From Parachlamydiales bacterium (GTDB lineage: Bacteria; Chlamydiota; Chlamydiia; Chlamydiales; JABDDJ01), in assembly GCA_041671045.1 (NCBI GenBank), contig JBAZCF010000003.1, positions 248,001-312,000 on the forward strand: a stretch of 64,000 nt of DNA. The letters are read 5' to 3'. Each line of letters begins with the position of its first letter. Position 1 is the stretch's first letter. This document shows, piece after piece, positions 1 to 7,604 of the stretch. Position numbers and translations under genes: made by a program. The notes under the pieces are model-generated. The model searched no databases and was not told where the DNA came from. It saw only the letters and a program-made list of their open reading frames with translations.

Positions 1-709
1 CATTTTGCCAAAATGCTTCATATTCAGGAGCAACGTTAACGTCTTCAAAATTCTCATTAAAGAACACAAAACGGTGGTTCAGTTCTGCCTTCATCCCCAC
101 CTCAAAGTGACTGCCATAGTCCGCATGCCCCTTGTCCAATGCGTAAACCCATGCTCCGGAAGGAATTGCTGTGTCGCCACCCGGTTTGTGAACAGAGATA
201 ATGGTTCCGTCTTTGAATACAACCTCCAAAGTACCTTTAGGAGTTAACGTCGATCTATGCATCGCCCAAGAGAAAAGGCTTGCCATCTCTGGTCTAATAG
301 GACTGTTAAAGTAATCGATGGGATAGAATCGATCACCTAGCTTAAGGGACCAAATTATCCCTCCCCTAGAACACTCCACCCGAGGGTCATGATCATTCCA
401 TGCTATCGTGCTCGCTTCACGGAAAGGGGAAGAGAACCATCTATCTAATATTTTGCACATACCGGACGATCTGCCATCATATGCTCCACCGATCGTGAAA
501 TACCCTCCATTGATAGCCCCTAAAGCATCATAACGGCCTGCGATAGTTGGCAGGCATTCTCTGCCAATGCCATTATTTAAACCTTTTGCGCAAACAATCC
601 TGCATACATTAGGATCAGCCTTTAAGATATGCACAGAAAGAGGGGAGTCATCAGTATAATGCACATATTCAACGCCCGGATGAACTGTTTCCTTCCTTTG
701 TGCATGCAT
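1..709 (-). CDS. Phosphodiester glycosidase (NAGPA/DUF2233-like), 3' end cut by window edge
   Basis: An open frame without stops runs leftwards from an ATG at 709 off the edge, giving about 236 residues; the C-terminus is missing. Residues 64-72 read GAINGGYFT, the hallmark of the NAGPA-type phosphodiester glycosidase domain, which in animals uncovers mannose-6-phosphate by removing GlcNAc from a phosphodiester. The bacterial substrate is unknown. A GGGAG ribosome site lies about 7 nt before the ATG, inside the end of the upstream small gene (4 bp gap), so the two are probably co-transcribed. I see no signal peptide in the first 30 residues, which is odd because many family members are exported. 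The domain call is fairly sure; the role is not. Confidence 0.75.
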   Translation of the reverse strand, partial: MHAQRKETVHPGVEYVHYTDDSPLSVHILKADPNVCRIVCAKGLNNGIGRECLPTIAGRYDALGAINGGYFTIGGAYDGRSSGMCKILDRWFSSPFREASTIAWNDHDPRVECSRGGIIWSLKLGDRFYPIDYFNSPIRPEMASLFSWAMHRSTLTPKGTLEVVFKDGTIISVHKPGGDTAIPSGAWVYALDKGHADYGSHFEVGMKAELNHRFVFFNENFEDVNVAPEYEAFWQN

Positions 710-713
710 AAAA

Positions 714-908
714 CTACTCCCCACGGAATGAATCAATCAACCAACGCAGCATCACATATGAAATCCATACCAATCCGCTAGTTAGAAGAGCCGCAGTGAA
801 ACTTTTAAATAGCATGGATGTATCACTGGTAAATAAAAACCACGAGACGAGCAACGTAACCAAAGCGATGATTCCACCATTTCTATCTAGGAAAATGCTC
901 TGTTTCAT
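714..908 (-). CDS. Small two-helix membrane protein, unknown
   Basis: A 64-residue protein with two hydrophobic segments (about residues 12-27 and 34-56) separated by a short polar turn, and a basic C-terminal tail ending RGE. The start is backed by an AAGGA site 7 nt upstream. It precedes the phosphodiester-glycosidase gene by 4 bp and carries that gene's ribosome site in its last codons, so it is probably the first gene of that operon. It diverges from the cytochrome c gene at 1004. I recognise no family. It could be a small inner-membrane protein or an anchor for the next product; both are guesses. Confidence 0.6.
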   Translation of the reverse strand: MKQSIFLDRNGGIIALVTLLVSWFLFTSDTSMLFKSFTAALLTSGLVWISYVMLRWLIDSFRGE

Positions 909-1003
909 AAAAATTCCTTTTGAATACTATCCAATTATAAAAACATAACTTAACATTTTTTTATCTGATATGATAACAAAAATGTAACATTAGCGAGAGT
1001 AGA

Positions 1004-1840
1004 ATGGCATTTGAATCAATGTGGGCGCATATCCTGCGCGCAGTTATATCATTTGGAATGGGAAGCGACTCCCTTCCGCTGGGAGAACTCCCACCCGGCG
1101 TCCAATGGGACAGTACAGGACAGTACCGTTACGTTCTGGAACATGACGGTAAAAAATACCCCTTTAATTTAATGGATCCAGGCCAATCACCTGAAAATAT
1201 ACGCGCTCAAGTTGTCCAAGGGTATAAAATTTTCACCGATACCCCTACCAATGCCCCTGAGTTTGTTGGAAATGGCCTCACCTGCAACAACTGTCATTTT
1301 GTCGGGGGAAATACTCTAGGTGGGCTGAACGGTGGCATTTCACTAGTAGGTGTTACATCAACCTACCCTCGCTATATAAAACGCTTCGACCGGGAAATAA
1401 CTATTGAAGAGCGTATTCAAAGCTGCTTTTTACGCAGCCTAAATGGAAAAGCGCCCCCGGTAGATTCTACAGTAATGCAAACTGTAGTTGCCTACCTTAA
1501 ATGGATCTCTTCTGAAGCAGATCCGCTGCCTATTAAGCCTTGGCTTGGACTAAAAGCATTACCTGAAGGGATCAAAGGTAATAAAGTGCAAGGTGCAACC
1601 GATTATTGGAACAAATGTGCCTCCTGTCATAGGCCCGATGGACAAGGAACTACAGGTGTGCCCGCTGTCTGGGGAGATCAATCCTTTAATGACAGCGCAG
1701 GTATGCATTCCGTACCTACAATGGCATCATTTATTAAGGCCAATATGCCGCACGGAAATCCTATCCTGACCGATCAGCAAGCAATGAATATTGCAGAATT
1801 TATTTCAGAAAAGCTCCGACCCCACTTTAAGGAAAAGTAA
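1004..1840 (+). CDS. Di-haem cytochrome c, thiosulfate dehydrogenase (TsdA)-like
   Basis: 278 residues with two haem c sites, CNNCH at 94-98 and CASCH at 205-209. Between them ERIQSCFLRSLNGK places Cys141 43 residues after His98, matching the spacing of the unusual Cys haem ligand in TsdA enzymes, and the second domain has the family's PAVWGDQSFNDSAGM stretch. TsdA interconverts thiosulfate and tetrathionate in the periplasm. The N-terminus has only a short hydrophobic run (about 7-19) and no convincing signal peptide. An in-frame TAA lies just upstream (982-984) of this ATG, so no longer start is available. Haem attachment would need export and a maturation system not seen here. The acetyltransferase gene follows after 3 bp. 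Function as thiosulfate dehydrogenase or tetrathionate reductase is inferred. Confidence 0.8.
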   Translation: MAFESMWAHILRAVISFGMGSDSLPLGELPPGVQWDSTGQYRYVLEHDGKKYPFNLMDPGQSPENIRAQVVQGYKIFTDTPTNAPEFVGNGLTCNNCHFVGGNTLGGLNGGISLVGVTSTYPRYIKRFDREITIEERIQSCFLRSLNGKAPPVDSTVMQTVVAYLKWISSEADPLPIKPWLGLKALPEGIKGNKVQGATDYWNKCASCHRPDGQGTTGVPAVWGDQSFNDSAGMHSVPTMASFIKANMPHGNPILTDQQAMNIAEFISEKLRPHFKEK

Positions 1841-1843
1841 AGC

Positions 1844-2641
1844 ATGGAATTAACCTCTAAAAATATTACATTAGAACAACTAGTAAAATTTGTAGAGGAT
1901 AATCAAGTCATGTTCTGGTCCCAGTTGGATGTGGAGCTGCATTACGATGCGTACGAAACTAAATTAATTACAGGAATACCGCATCCGCTTTTCAATGGCG
2001 TGCTCAGATCGCAATACCCCTCAAAGAATATCACTGAGCAATTAGAAATGACGATTGAACATTTCAAACGGCGTAAAGTGCCTTTCACGTGGTGGATATC
2101 CCAAAGGTCTACACCTAAAGACCTGAATAAAAAGCTTATCCAAAAGAATCTACTCCATATCGGCGTCATGCCTACCATGATCGGAATATTGAATAAAGAA
2201 CATGAAACTGCAGTTGAAAGAGCTGATTTCTTAATCCGTTTAGTGGAAGATGACAGCACTATTGTAGAATGGGGCAAAGTCGTCGCACAATCCTTTGATA
2301 TTGAAGGGGAGTCGATTACCCGTTATTGTCAGTTTTTCCCTAAAATTGGATCCACAACACAACTGCAACATTATATAGGTTATTATAAAGGAATGCCTGT
2401 GGCTGCAGCGACACTTTTCCTAAACGAATCCACCGGCGGTCTATATTCTGTTTGCGTCCTACCTGAGTTTCGATGCCAAGGATTAGGCACCCACCTTGTA
2501 AAAACTTTGTTAGCGCATGCCTACAAAAATAAGTGCAAGCTTATCGCTATGCAAAGCTATCCAATCGTAGTAGAGTCCTGTCAAAAATTAGGCTTTGTCA
2601 GAATCTGCGATTATAATGTGTTTATTTCTCCTGAAATTTAG
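1844..2641 (+). CDS. GNAT-family N-acetyltransferase
   Basis: 265 residues. The C-terminal half carries the GNAT core: a beta strand giving LYSVCVLPEFR, then the acetyl-CoA pyrophosphate loop RCQGLGTHL, and a late strand ending in KLGFVRI, as in this fold. The N-terminal ~125 residues are probably a second degenerate GNAT-like lobe and are not recognised. The substrate cannot be told from sequence. The ATG lies 3 bp after the cytochrome gene stop and uses an AAGGAAAAG site inside the end of that gene, so the two are translationally linked and likely co-expressed. Confidence 0.75.
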   Translation: MELTSKNITLEQLVKFVEDNQVMFWSQLDVELHYDAYETKLITGIPHPLFNGVLRSQYPSKNITEQLEMTIEHFKRRKVPFTWWISQRSTPKDLNKKLIQKNLLHIGVMPTMIGILNKEHETAVERADFLIRLVEDDSTIVEWGKVVAQSFDIEGESITRYCQFFPKIGSTTQLQHYIGYYKGMPVAAATLFLNESTGGLYSVCVLPEFRCQGLGTHLVKTLLAHAYKNKCKLIAMQSYPIVVESCQKLGFVRICDYNVFISPEI

Positions 2642-2702
2642 ATTTGTAATAATTCACCTGTTCATTTAGTATTTTCGTATTAAATTGAGATATAGGTGTA
2701 TT

Positions 2703-3191
2703 ATGCGTAAAATAATTTTATCAATCGTTCTAAGTTGTGTTTTTACCTCAGTAACGAATATCCAAGCTGCAGAAACTGCAAATAAAGTTTCCCAACCGCT
2801 GCCAGCTATTTCAAAACTCGTTAGAGAAGGCAAACCTGAGGACGCAATGAACGCCGTCAACACTTACATTAAAGCTATGCCCAACGATCCAAAAGGATAC
2901 AAGGTTAGAGGCCATCTTAATTTTTCACAAAAAAAATATAATGAAGCGCTTGCAGATTTCAACCAAGTTATTGAACTGAAGCAAAAATCAGCAACTTCAT
3001 TTGAAGATCGCGCCGGTACTTATCTAGCTTTGAAAGATTATGATCGCGCACTTGCCGATGTAGATTCTGCCCTAGAAATTAAGCCGAAAAGTGCCTTCGC
3101 TCTAGTCTTAAAACAAGCAATTTTAGAAGCAAAAAATCCTGTTATTGGACCGAACTTCCGCGTACGTAATAAAGGCGAAAGACTTAGATAA
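2703..3191 (+). CDS. Exported TPR-repeat protein
   Basis: 162 residues from the ATG at 2703. I prefer this to an in-frame ATG at 2685 because it puts an AGGTG site 6 nt upstream and begins directly with a signal peptide (MRKIILSIVLSCVFTS, cleavage likely after QA near residue 22). The mature part has at least three tetratricopeptide-like helix pairs, recognisable from phrases such as YNEALADFNQVIEL and YDRALADVDSALEIKP. TPRs mediate protein-protein contacts, so a periplasmic scaffold role is plausible but no partner can be named. A hairpin at 3202-3225 follows. Confidence 0.75.
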   Translation: MRKIILSIVLSCVFTSVTNIQAAETANKVSQPLPAISKLVREGKPEDAMNAVNTYIKAMPNDPKGYKVRGHLNFSQKKYNEALADFNQVIELKQKSATSFEDRAGTYLALKDYDRALADVDSALEIKPKSAFALVLKQAILEAKNPVIGPNFRVRNKGERLR

Positions 3192-3201
3192 ATTCTGTTT
3201 T

Positions 3202-3225
3202 ATGCAGCGGCTTTTGTCGCTGCAT
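3202..3225 (+). terminator. Hairpin after TPR gene, probable terminator
   Basis: ATGCAGCGGC / GTCGCTGCAT forms a 10-bp stem (one G-T) with a TTTT loop, 11 nt after the TPR stop. No immediate T-run follows, so it may be a weak or Rho-assisted terminator or an mRNA 3'-end stabiliser. Confidence 0.5.
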
Positions 3226-3324
3226 CTTATCCCTCATTTTTTCTTCCTGTTCCTTCTTACTTGAAATATTTCTTTTACATCATTATGAGTTATGTATTCC
3301 ACATAACTACGAAGGAGACATTTC

Positions 3325-3846
3325 ATGTCCAATTCATGCCGACGTTCAGGCAGTGTATATTACCTGCTTACCGGTCTAGGTAAGATCATACAGCCTTTCT
3401 TGCTTCTAGCACTCCGCCTTTATTTTGGATTTCTACTTCTGCAAACCGGACTAGGAAAACTTGGCAACATCAGCCAAACAGCGGAAACTTTCCAATCGCT
3501 AAACATTCCCTTGCCTCACTTTAATGCATATCTTGTAGGTATTGTCGAGACCATCGGATCGCTAATGTTAATATTCGGTTTTGGGGCACGTTTCGCAGCC
3601 TTGGCAATCGCAATTGTCATGTCCGTAGCTTACGCAACAGCGCACCATGATGCAATCATCGATATAATCAACAAGCCTGAGCTTTTTGCACAGCAAGCTC
3701 CATTTAATTACTTATTAACAGCATTGATCGTTCTTGCTTTTGGTCCAGGTCTATTTTCTATTGATGCGATCATCAAAGGCATAAGATGCAGAGGTGATAG
3801 AGACGATGTAAATCAAATTACACCACCTCCGCCCCCGCCAAAATAG
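3325..3846 (+). CDS. DoxX-family membrane protein
   Basis: 173 residues with four predicted transmembrane helices. The DoxX-family features are LLALRLYFGFLLLQTGLGKL near residues 27-46 and the helix around IVETIGSLMLIFGFGARFAALAIA. Family members are small integral membrane proteins linked to redox and thiol homeostasis or respiratory accessory roles; the exact activity here is unknown. The C-terminus is a short proline-rich tail (six or more Pro before the final Lys). A GAAGGAG ribosome site precedes the ATG. It stands alone between the TPR gene and the convergent htpX gene, with twin hairpins downstream. Confidence 0.75.
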   Translation: MSNSCRRSGSVYYLLTGLGKIIQPFLLLALRLYFGFLLLQTGLGKLGNISQTAETFQSLNIPLPHFNAYLVGIVETIGSLMLIFGFGARFAALAIAIVMSVAYATAHHDAIIDIINKPELFAQQAPFNYLLTALIVLAFGPGLFSIDAIIKGIRCRGDRDDVNQITPPPPPPK

Positions 3847-3872
3847 ACTGAAACTTTCCTAGTATAGCAGTG

Positions 3873-3916
3873 CGGCGACTTGTCGCCGTTTTCATAGCCC
3901 TCGACTTGTCGAGGGC
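3873..3916. repeat. Twin palindromic hairpins between convergent genes
   Basis: Two perfect hairpins stand 8 nt apart: CGGCGAC-TT-GTCGCCG (3873-3888, followed by TTTTC) and GCCCTCGAC-TT-GTCGAGGGC (3897-3916). Both share the core CGACTTGTCG but have different outer stems. They sit between doxX and the convergent htpX gene, so they may terminate both directions. The same core recurs near 34980 and 54965. Confidence 0.65.
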
Positions 3917-3986
3917 ATCTTATACAATGTTTTTAAAAAGAGCGTTTCACCCAGATTAAGGATTCTCGGCAAAGTGTAGACGCTGC

Positions 3987-5009
3987 CTAAGCTACATCAG
4001 TCTTTGTACTGTCATCGGGACCTTTCGGAAGATCTTTCTTCCATTCGGGAGGGAGATAAGTCAACCCCTCAATAGCTGCAATACGCTTCCATAATGGAGG
4101 GTGTGTCGCAAACAACTCACTAAGTCCGCTTCTATCATCTAAATACAAATGCGAAAATGCCATTCCTCGTGTAGGCATATCGCTAACATGCTGACCGCCG
4201 ATTTTTTTCAATGCATTTGCAATTCCTTCCGGATTACGCGTGAACTGAACTGCACAGGCATCAGCAAGGTATTCTCTTTCACGGCTTATGGCTGCTTTTA
4301 ACAGGGAGCCAAAAAACCATGTCAGCACACCTGCAATGATAAAAATAAGCCCGGCGATAGCTACAGGGTTGCCGCCACGGCGATCTTCTCCATCTCTATC
4401 GGACGAAAAGCTCGCTATCTGAATAATTCTTAACCCTAAATAGAGAACGAAAAAAAATCCCATCACCATCGCAGCTAACTGCAGGGATATTTTCATATCG
4501 CCATTATATATATGGCCAAACTCATGACCGATCACACCTTGCAGTTCGTCCCGCGAAAGCAGCGCTAAACATCCGCTTGTAACTGCCACCGCTGCGTTCT
4601 CTTTCTTGAGCCCTGCAGCAAACGCATTAATCTGATTAACCGGAAGAACGTATACAGCAGGCATCGGCACTCCTGCCGAAACAGACATTTCTTCCACGAT
4701 ATTTAACAACTGGCGTTGCTTAAAATCCCTAGTCAAAGGATCGATTTTTATGCCGCCCAAAGATTCCGCTACATAGCCCCCGCCATTTTCCCTGTACATT
4801 GCATAGTTATACAACGCGACAAGAAATGTAATAGCAGCGACTCCCATTCCAAGAATAGGGGCTGGAGGGTCGTAGTCTGGGGCAGCTAAATAACGCATCA
4901 AAAATTCAGCGCAAACAGCAACAACCGTCACTAAAAAAATAAAAAGAAAGACATAAACTTTTGTTCTGCTCCTGGCTTTACGCTGGGCCTCCCAAAAATT
5001 AAAGGCCAT
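3987..5009 (-). CDS. htpX: M48-family membrane zinc metallopeptidase, HtpX-like
   Basis: 340 residues. Zinc site HEFGH at 162-166 with the third ligand region REYLADACAV (Glu246, Asp250), typical of M48 peptidases. Hydrophobic segments lie near 18-40, 52-72, 175-198 and 216-240, so the catalytic part faces the cytoplasm as in HtpX, which degrades damaged membrane proteins. It lies 14 bp downstream of lemA, a pairing common in bacteria, although the length (E. coli HtpX is 293) and the lemA partner make this the LemA-associated branch rather than a strict orthologue. Twin hairpins at 3873-3916 follow its stop. Confidence 0.85.
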   Translation of the reverse strand: MAFNFWEAQRKARSRTKVYVFLFIFLVTVVAVCAEFLMRYLAAPDYDPPAPILGMGVAAITFLVALYNYAMYRENGGGYVAESLGGIKIDPLTRDFKQRQLLNIVEEMSVSAGVPMPAVYVLPVNQINAFAAGLKKENAAVAVTSGCLALLSRDELQGVIGHEFGHIYNGDMKISLQLAAMVMGFFFVLYLGLRIIQIASFSSDRDGEDRRGGNPVAIAGLIFIIAGVLTWFFGSLLKAAISREREYLADACAVQFTRNPEGIANALKKIGGQHVSDMPTRGMAFSHLYLDDRSGLSELFATHPPLWKRIAAIEGLTYLPPEWKKDLPKGPDDSTKTDVA

Positions 5010-5023
5010 TGCCTAGTCCTTTT

Positions 5024-5623
5024 TTATGAGGTAAAAGTTACTTTAGGGGCTTTTTTAGCCTCCACATCAGTCACTTCATACAATTCTGCCGGATGGTGGC
5101 CTAAAGCATTTGCAACTAACACTGCAGGGAATTCTTGCTGCGCAGTATTATAGATCATCGCCGTATCGTTATAAGCTTGGCGTGCAAAAGCAACTTTATT
5201 TTCTGTTGTTGCCAGCTCTTCCTGCAGTTGTTGCATGTTCTCACTTGCTTTAAGTTGGGGATAATTCTCTGCCAAGGCAAATATTTGACCTACAGCACCT
5301 TTTAGGGCTGTTTCTGCGCCGATCAAAGATTTCAAGGAACCTTCAGTAGGGCCGCCGCGGTCTTCTATGGCTTGGCGCGCAGCTGAAGCTTGATTTCTAG
5401 CCTCAATAACAGCCAAGAGGGTCCCTTTTTCATGGCCCATATAGCCTTTCACAGCTTCAACTAAATTAGGGATCAAGTCGTAACGTCTCTGTAGCTGCAC
5501 ATCAATTTGACTCCAAGCATTTTTCACTTGGTTTTTTAGGCTGACTAGACGGTTGTAAAGGGCAACTCCCCAGAAAATCAGCAATAGAATGATGGCGCCA
5601 ATCACTAATAAAGCGGTACTCAT
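5024..5623 (-). CDS. lemA: LemA family protein
   Basis: 199 residues. One N-terminal transmembrane helix (about 4-22), then the conserved LemA stretch around residues 30-60 (NQVKNAWSQIDVQLQRRYDL and PNLVEAVKGY), then a long alpha-helical bundle. LemA proteins are membrane-anchored helical proteins of unclear function, often paired with HtpX-like proteases as here. First gene of a two-gene leftward operon; the AAGGAGTAAGCC stretch upstream of the ATG gives a good ribosome site. Confidence 0.9.
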   Translation of the reverse strand: MSTALLVIGAIILLLIFWGVALYNRLVSLKNQVKNAWSQIDVQLQRRYDLIPNLVEAVKGYMGHEKGTLLAVIEARNQASAARQAIEDRGGPTEGSLKSLIGAETALKGAVGQIFALAENYPQLKASENMQQLQEELATTENKVAFARQAYNDTAMIYNTAQQEFPAVLVANALGHHPAELYEVTDVEAKKAPKVTFTS

Positions 5624-5842
5624 GGCTTACTCCTTGTTAAATGATAATTTTATTTTAACAAAGGCGTCGAATTTTGCAAATTGCAATCGACCTAATTTTT
5701 TTAAAAGGAAAAATGAACTTTTTTAGATAATAATTTAGTCTGATTTAGATTTAGTACTAAATGATTTTTCATTATAAAAAACATGATAATTACAAAGTGC
5801 TTGCAGCACTTCCTGTCCTAAATGTGGTATGAGGTGCAAAGG
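5624..5842. other. AT-rich intergenic segment upstream of lemA
   Basis: Together with the inverted repeat and start-less frame that follow it, this forms a ~410-bp gene gap (5624-6033). The 219 bp here presumably hold the lemA promoter, but I see no box pair I would commit to. Confidence 0.4.
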
Positions 5843-5916
5843 AACAGTAAATGCACTTAAACATTACCAAATAGTCGGCGTATAGACTCATTGGGGGCTT
5901 AAGTGCGTTTACTGTT
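5843..5916. repeat. 18-bp imperfect inverted repeat with 38-bp loop
   Basis: Arms 5843-5860 (AACAGTAAATGCACTTAA) and 5899-5916 match at 17 of 18 positions as reverse complements. No transposase gene lies between. It may be a hairpin terminator for the leftward gene at 6034-7203 or a relic of a small mobile element. Confidence 0.5.
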
Positions 5917-6060
5917 TTCATCGCATCTCAAGCCCAAGTCCAAGAAGTTTCGGAAGGCATTTCTTATGGCGCACACGAAACACGCAACGGCGTCAACTTG
6001 TCCTCAGCATCCCTATTGTTGACAAACATCCAATCATCGGAGCGCATAAGCCTTTGGTAA
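5875..6060 (+). pseudogene. Start-less reading frame with leader-like segment, possible gene remnant
   Basis: An open frame from just after TAG at 5872-5874 to TAA at 6058-6060 encodes about 61 residues. It starts with a hydrophobic stretch (LIGGLSAFTVFIASQAQ) resembling a signal peptide and continues with a polar segment ending SSERISLW. There is no ATG, GTG or TTG before the leader, and it overlaps the 3' end of the leftward gene by 27 bp. It could be the 5' relic of an exported-protein gene or chance. Confidence 0.2.
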
Positions 6061-7203
6061 ATATTCTTTATCATAAAAGATGATCGAAAAATGAGGATTT
6101 GACAGCAAATAAGGAAGCATAGGATCAAGCATAGAACGCGGAATTGTGCACTCAGAAAATGTGGCAAGTTCGATTTCTAATTTAATGGGTAGGGGAATAT
6201 TAGCTTGCGGACATTTTTCCTTGATATGTAGGAATGCCTTTTCCCCTACGGAAATAGAAGCTACGGCCAGAGCTTTTGCTAAACTGGGAGGAGTATTTAT
6301 TGGGTTGGTTGTAAATCCCATGCCACATCCAAAAATATTTTTAGGATCAATAATAATTTTAATTATTAAAGAGCCATTAACTGTTCTAGTTAAACACCTG
6401 ATTGAATTATTGGAATAATTTAATATTGAACTTTTTAAAAATTCAGGCAGATATTGTTTTTTTAAATCTTCAGTTGGCCATTGCAAGCTCTCAAATAGTT
6501 TACAGACATCGTTCGTTACTAAGTTACGACAGCAACCTTCTACATCTTTAGCTAAATCAATAAAATTTGGTTGATTTTTTATTAAAAATGAAAATGCTTT
6601 TTTAACTTCTTCTATATCATTAGAATTACTAACTTTTAAAAGTTTTTCGTAAAGGTATTTTTTTAATTTTGTTTTTCGTTTTTCTTTTGTATTTGGATTA
6701 TATAACTCATTCACAATTTCACTAATTGAAAGTAAGTAAAATCTTTCCCGTTGTTGTCTTTTTTTTTCTTGGATAGGCGAATAAAGAAGTTGTATTTTTT
6801 TTTCTCGGATAGAGCGTAGCTCCGATCCAATTTCTTCTCTAATCGAATCAAGAATTTGATCTCTATCAAAAATAAGATTTCCTATAAAACTTTTTATTGT
6901 TGTTATTATAAAAACAAAATAATTTTTATTATTAAGCAGTTCATTGGCATTCGAATCGAGTCTATAAATTTTTTCATCGATATCCTTTTCGATTTTGAGT
7001 ATATCTTTATTTTTAGGAGAGTTTTGATGAATAGCTTTAAATTGTTTGACAATGTCATTCAAAGATAAGCTGCCACTTTCTCCTAATAGGACAAATCTTC
7101 TCCCGCCAAAAAAACGTCCAATATCTGGAGTTATCTTTTTATATAAAAAGGCTTGTAATTCGTTCGCTTGTTTGCATTCATAAAGCTGATTTAGTATAGG
7201 CAT
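6034..7203 (-). CDS. Hypothetical protein, 389 aa, Lys/Asn-rich
   Basis: I do not recognise this protein. It is strongly AT-rich and Lys/Ile/Asn-rich compared with its neighbours. One hydrophobic stretch (about residues 95-112, YFVFIITTIKSFIGNLIF) is borderline as a membrane segment. A helical, charged middle (about 120-215) is followed by a C-terminal part with VNGSLIIKIIIDPKN and GCGMGFTTNPINTPPSLAKAL. There is no signal peptide. It is an isolated gene in an accessory segment, between the 18-bp inverted repeat and the IS remnant, which fits horizontal gain. A secreted effector is one possibility, without direct evidence. Confidence 0.5.
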   Translation of the reverse strand: MPILNQLYECKQANELQAFLYKKITPDIGRFFGGRRFVLLGESGSLSLNDIVKQFKAIHQNSPKNKDILKIEKDIDEKIYRLDSNANELLNNKNYFVFIITTIKSFIGNLIFDRDQILDSIREEIGSELRSIREKKIQLLYSPIQEKKRQQRERFYLLSISEIVNELYNPNTKEKRKTKLKKYLYEKLLKVSNSNDIEEVKKAFSFLIKNQPNFIDLAKDVEGCCRNLVTNDVCKLFESLQWPTEDLKKQYLPEFLKSSILNYSNNSIRCLTRTVNGSLIIKIIIDPKNIFGCGMGFTTNPINTPPSLAKALAVASISVGEKAFLHIKEKCPQANIPLPIKLEIELATFSECTIPRSMLDPMLPYLLSNPHFSIIFYDKEYLPKAYALR

Positions 7204-7307
7204 AATTATACAACAGTTTTTTTTAGATTAATTAATAAATTAATTTTTTATTATAAAGTAGTTTTGTATCTAAATCAAGCCTAAAATTTTAGATTCATCT
7301 CGGAAAT

Positions 7308-7552
7308 GGCCTTGTTGCATTAATGCCTTGACAGTCGATGTTTATTTGAATAAAGATAATTTTACATAAGCTGTCCTTCCTCAGACCTTTTAAGCAGCTT
7401 CTTCCCAAAATCCAAATCGTTTCATGAGGCGGCTCTGTCAGTGTCTTGGTCGACCTGCAAGCTTGTCTCTTTTTAAAACTTTAATTCAACAGACTTTTGC
7501 AATAGATCAAATGTTGCATAAATGCCCCACAGGGTATTTATGCAACAAGGTC
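7308..7552. mobile_element. Decayed insertion-sequence or MITE remnant with terminal inverted repeats
   Basis: Left end GGCCTTGTTGCATTAATGCC (7308-7327) and right end 7532-7552 match as inverted repeats at about 17 of 20 positions. The TTGTTGCATAAAT end sequence is typical of IS5-type elements. A third copy in the left-end orientation (7512-7527) makes a 16-bp hairpin with the right end. The ~245-bp interior has no intact transposase; one leftward frame gives a short KLAGRPRH segment before a stop. It fills most of the 400-bp gap 7204-7604. Confidence 0.55.
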
Positions 7553-7604
7553 AAAAACATCTCTATATTTGTTATTCTAAGTAAATAGCTATTATTCTAT
7601 CAGT

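Noticed and set aside
5..247. Rightward 80-residue frame at the left edge
   Set aside because: It is opposite the well-supported phosphodiester-glycosidase frame that contains GAINGGYFT.
2685..2702. Upstream ATG for the TPR gene
   Set aside because: It would place charged residues before the signal peptide and has a poorer ribosome site.
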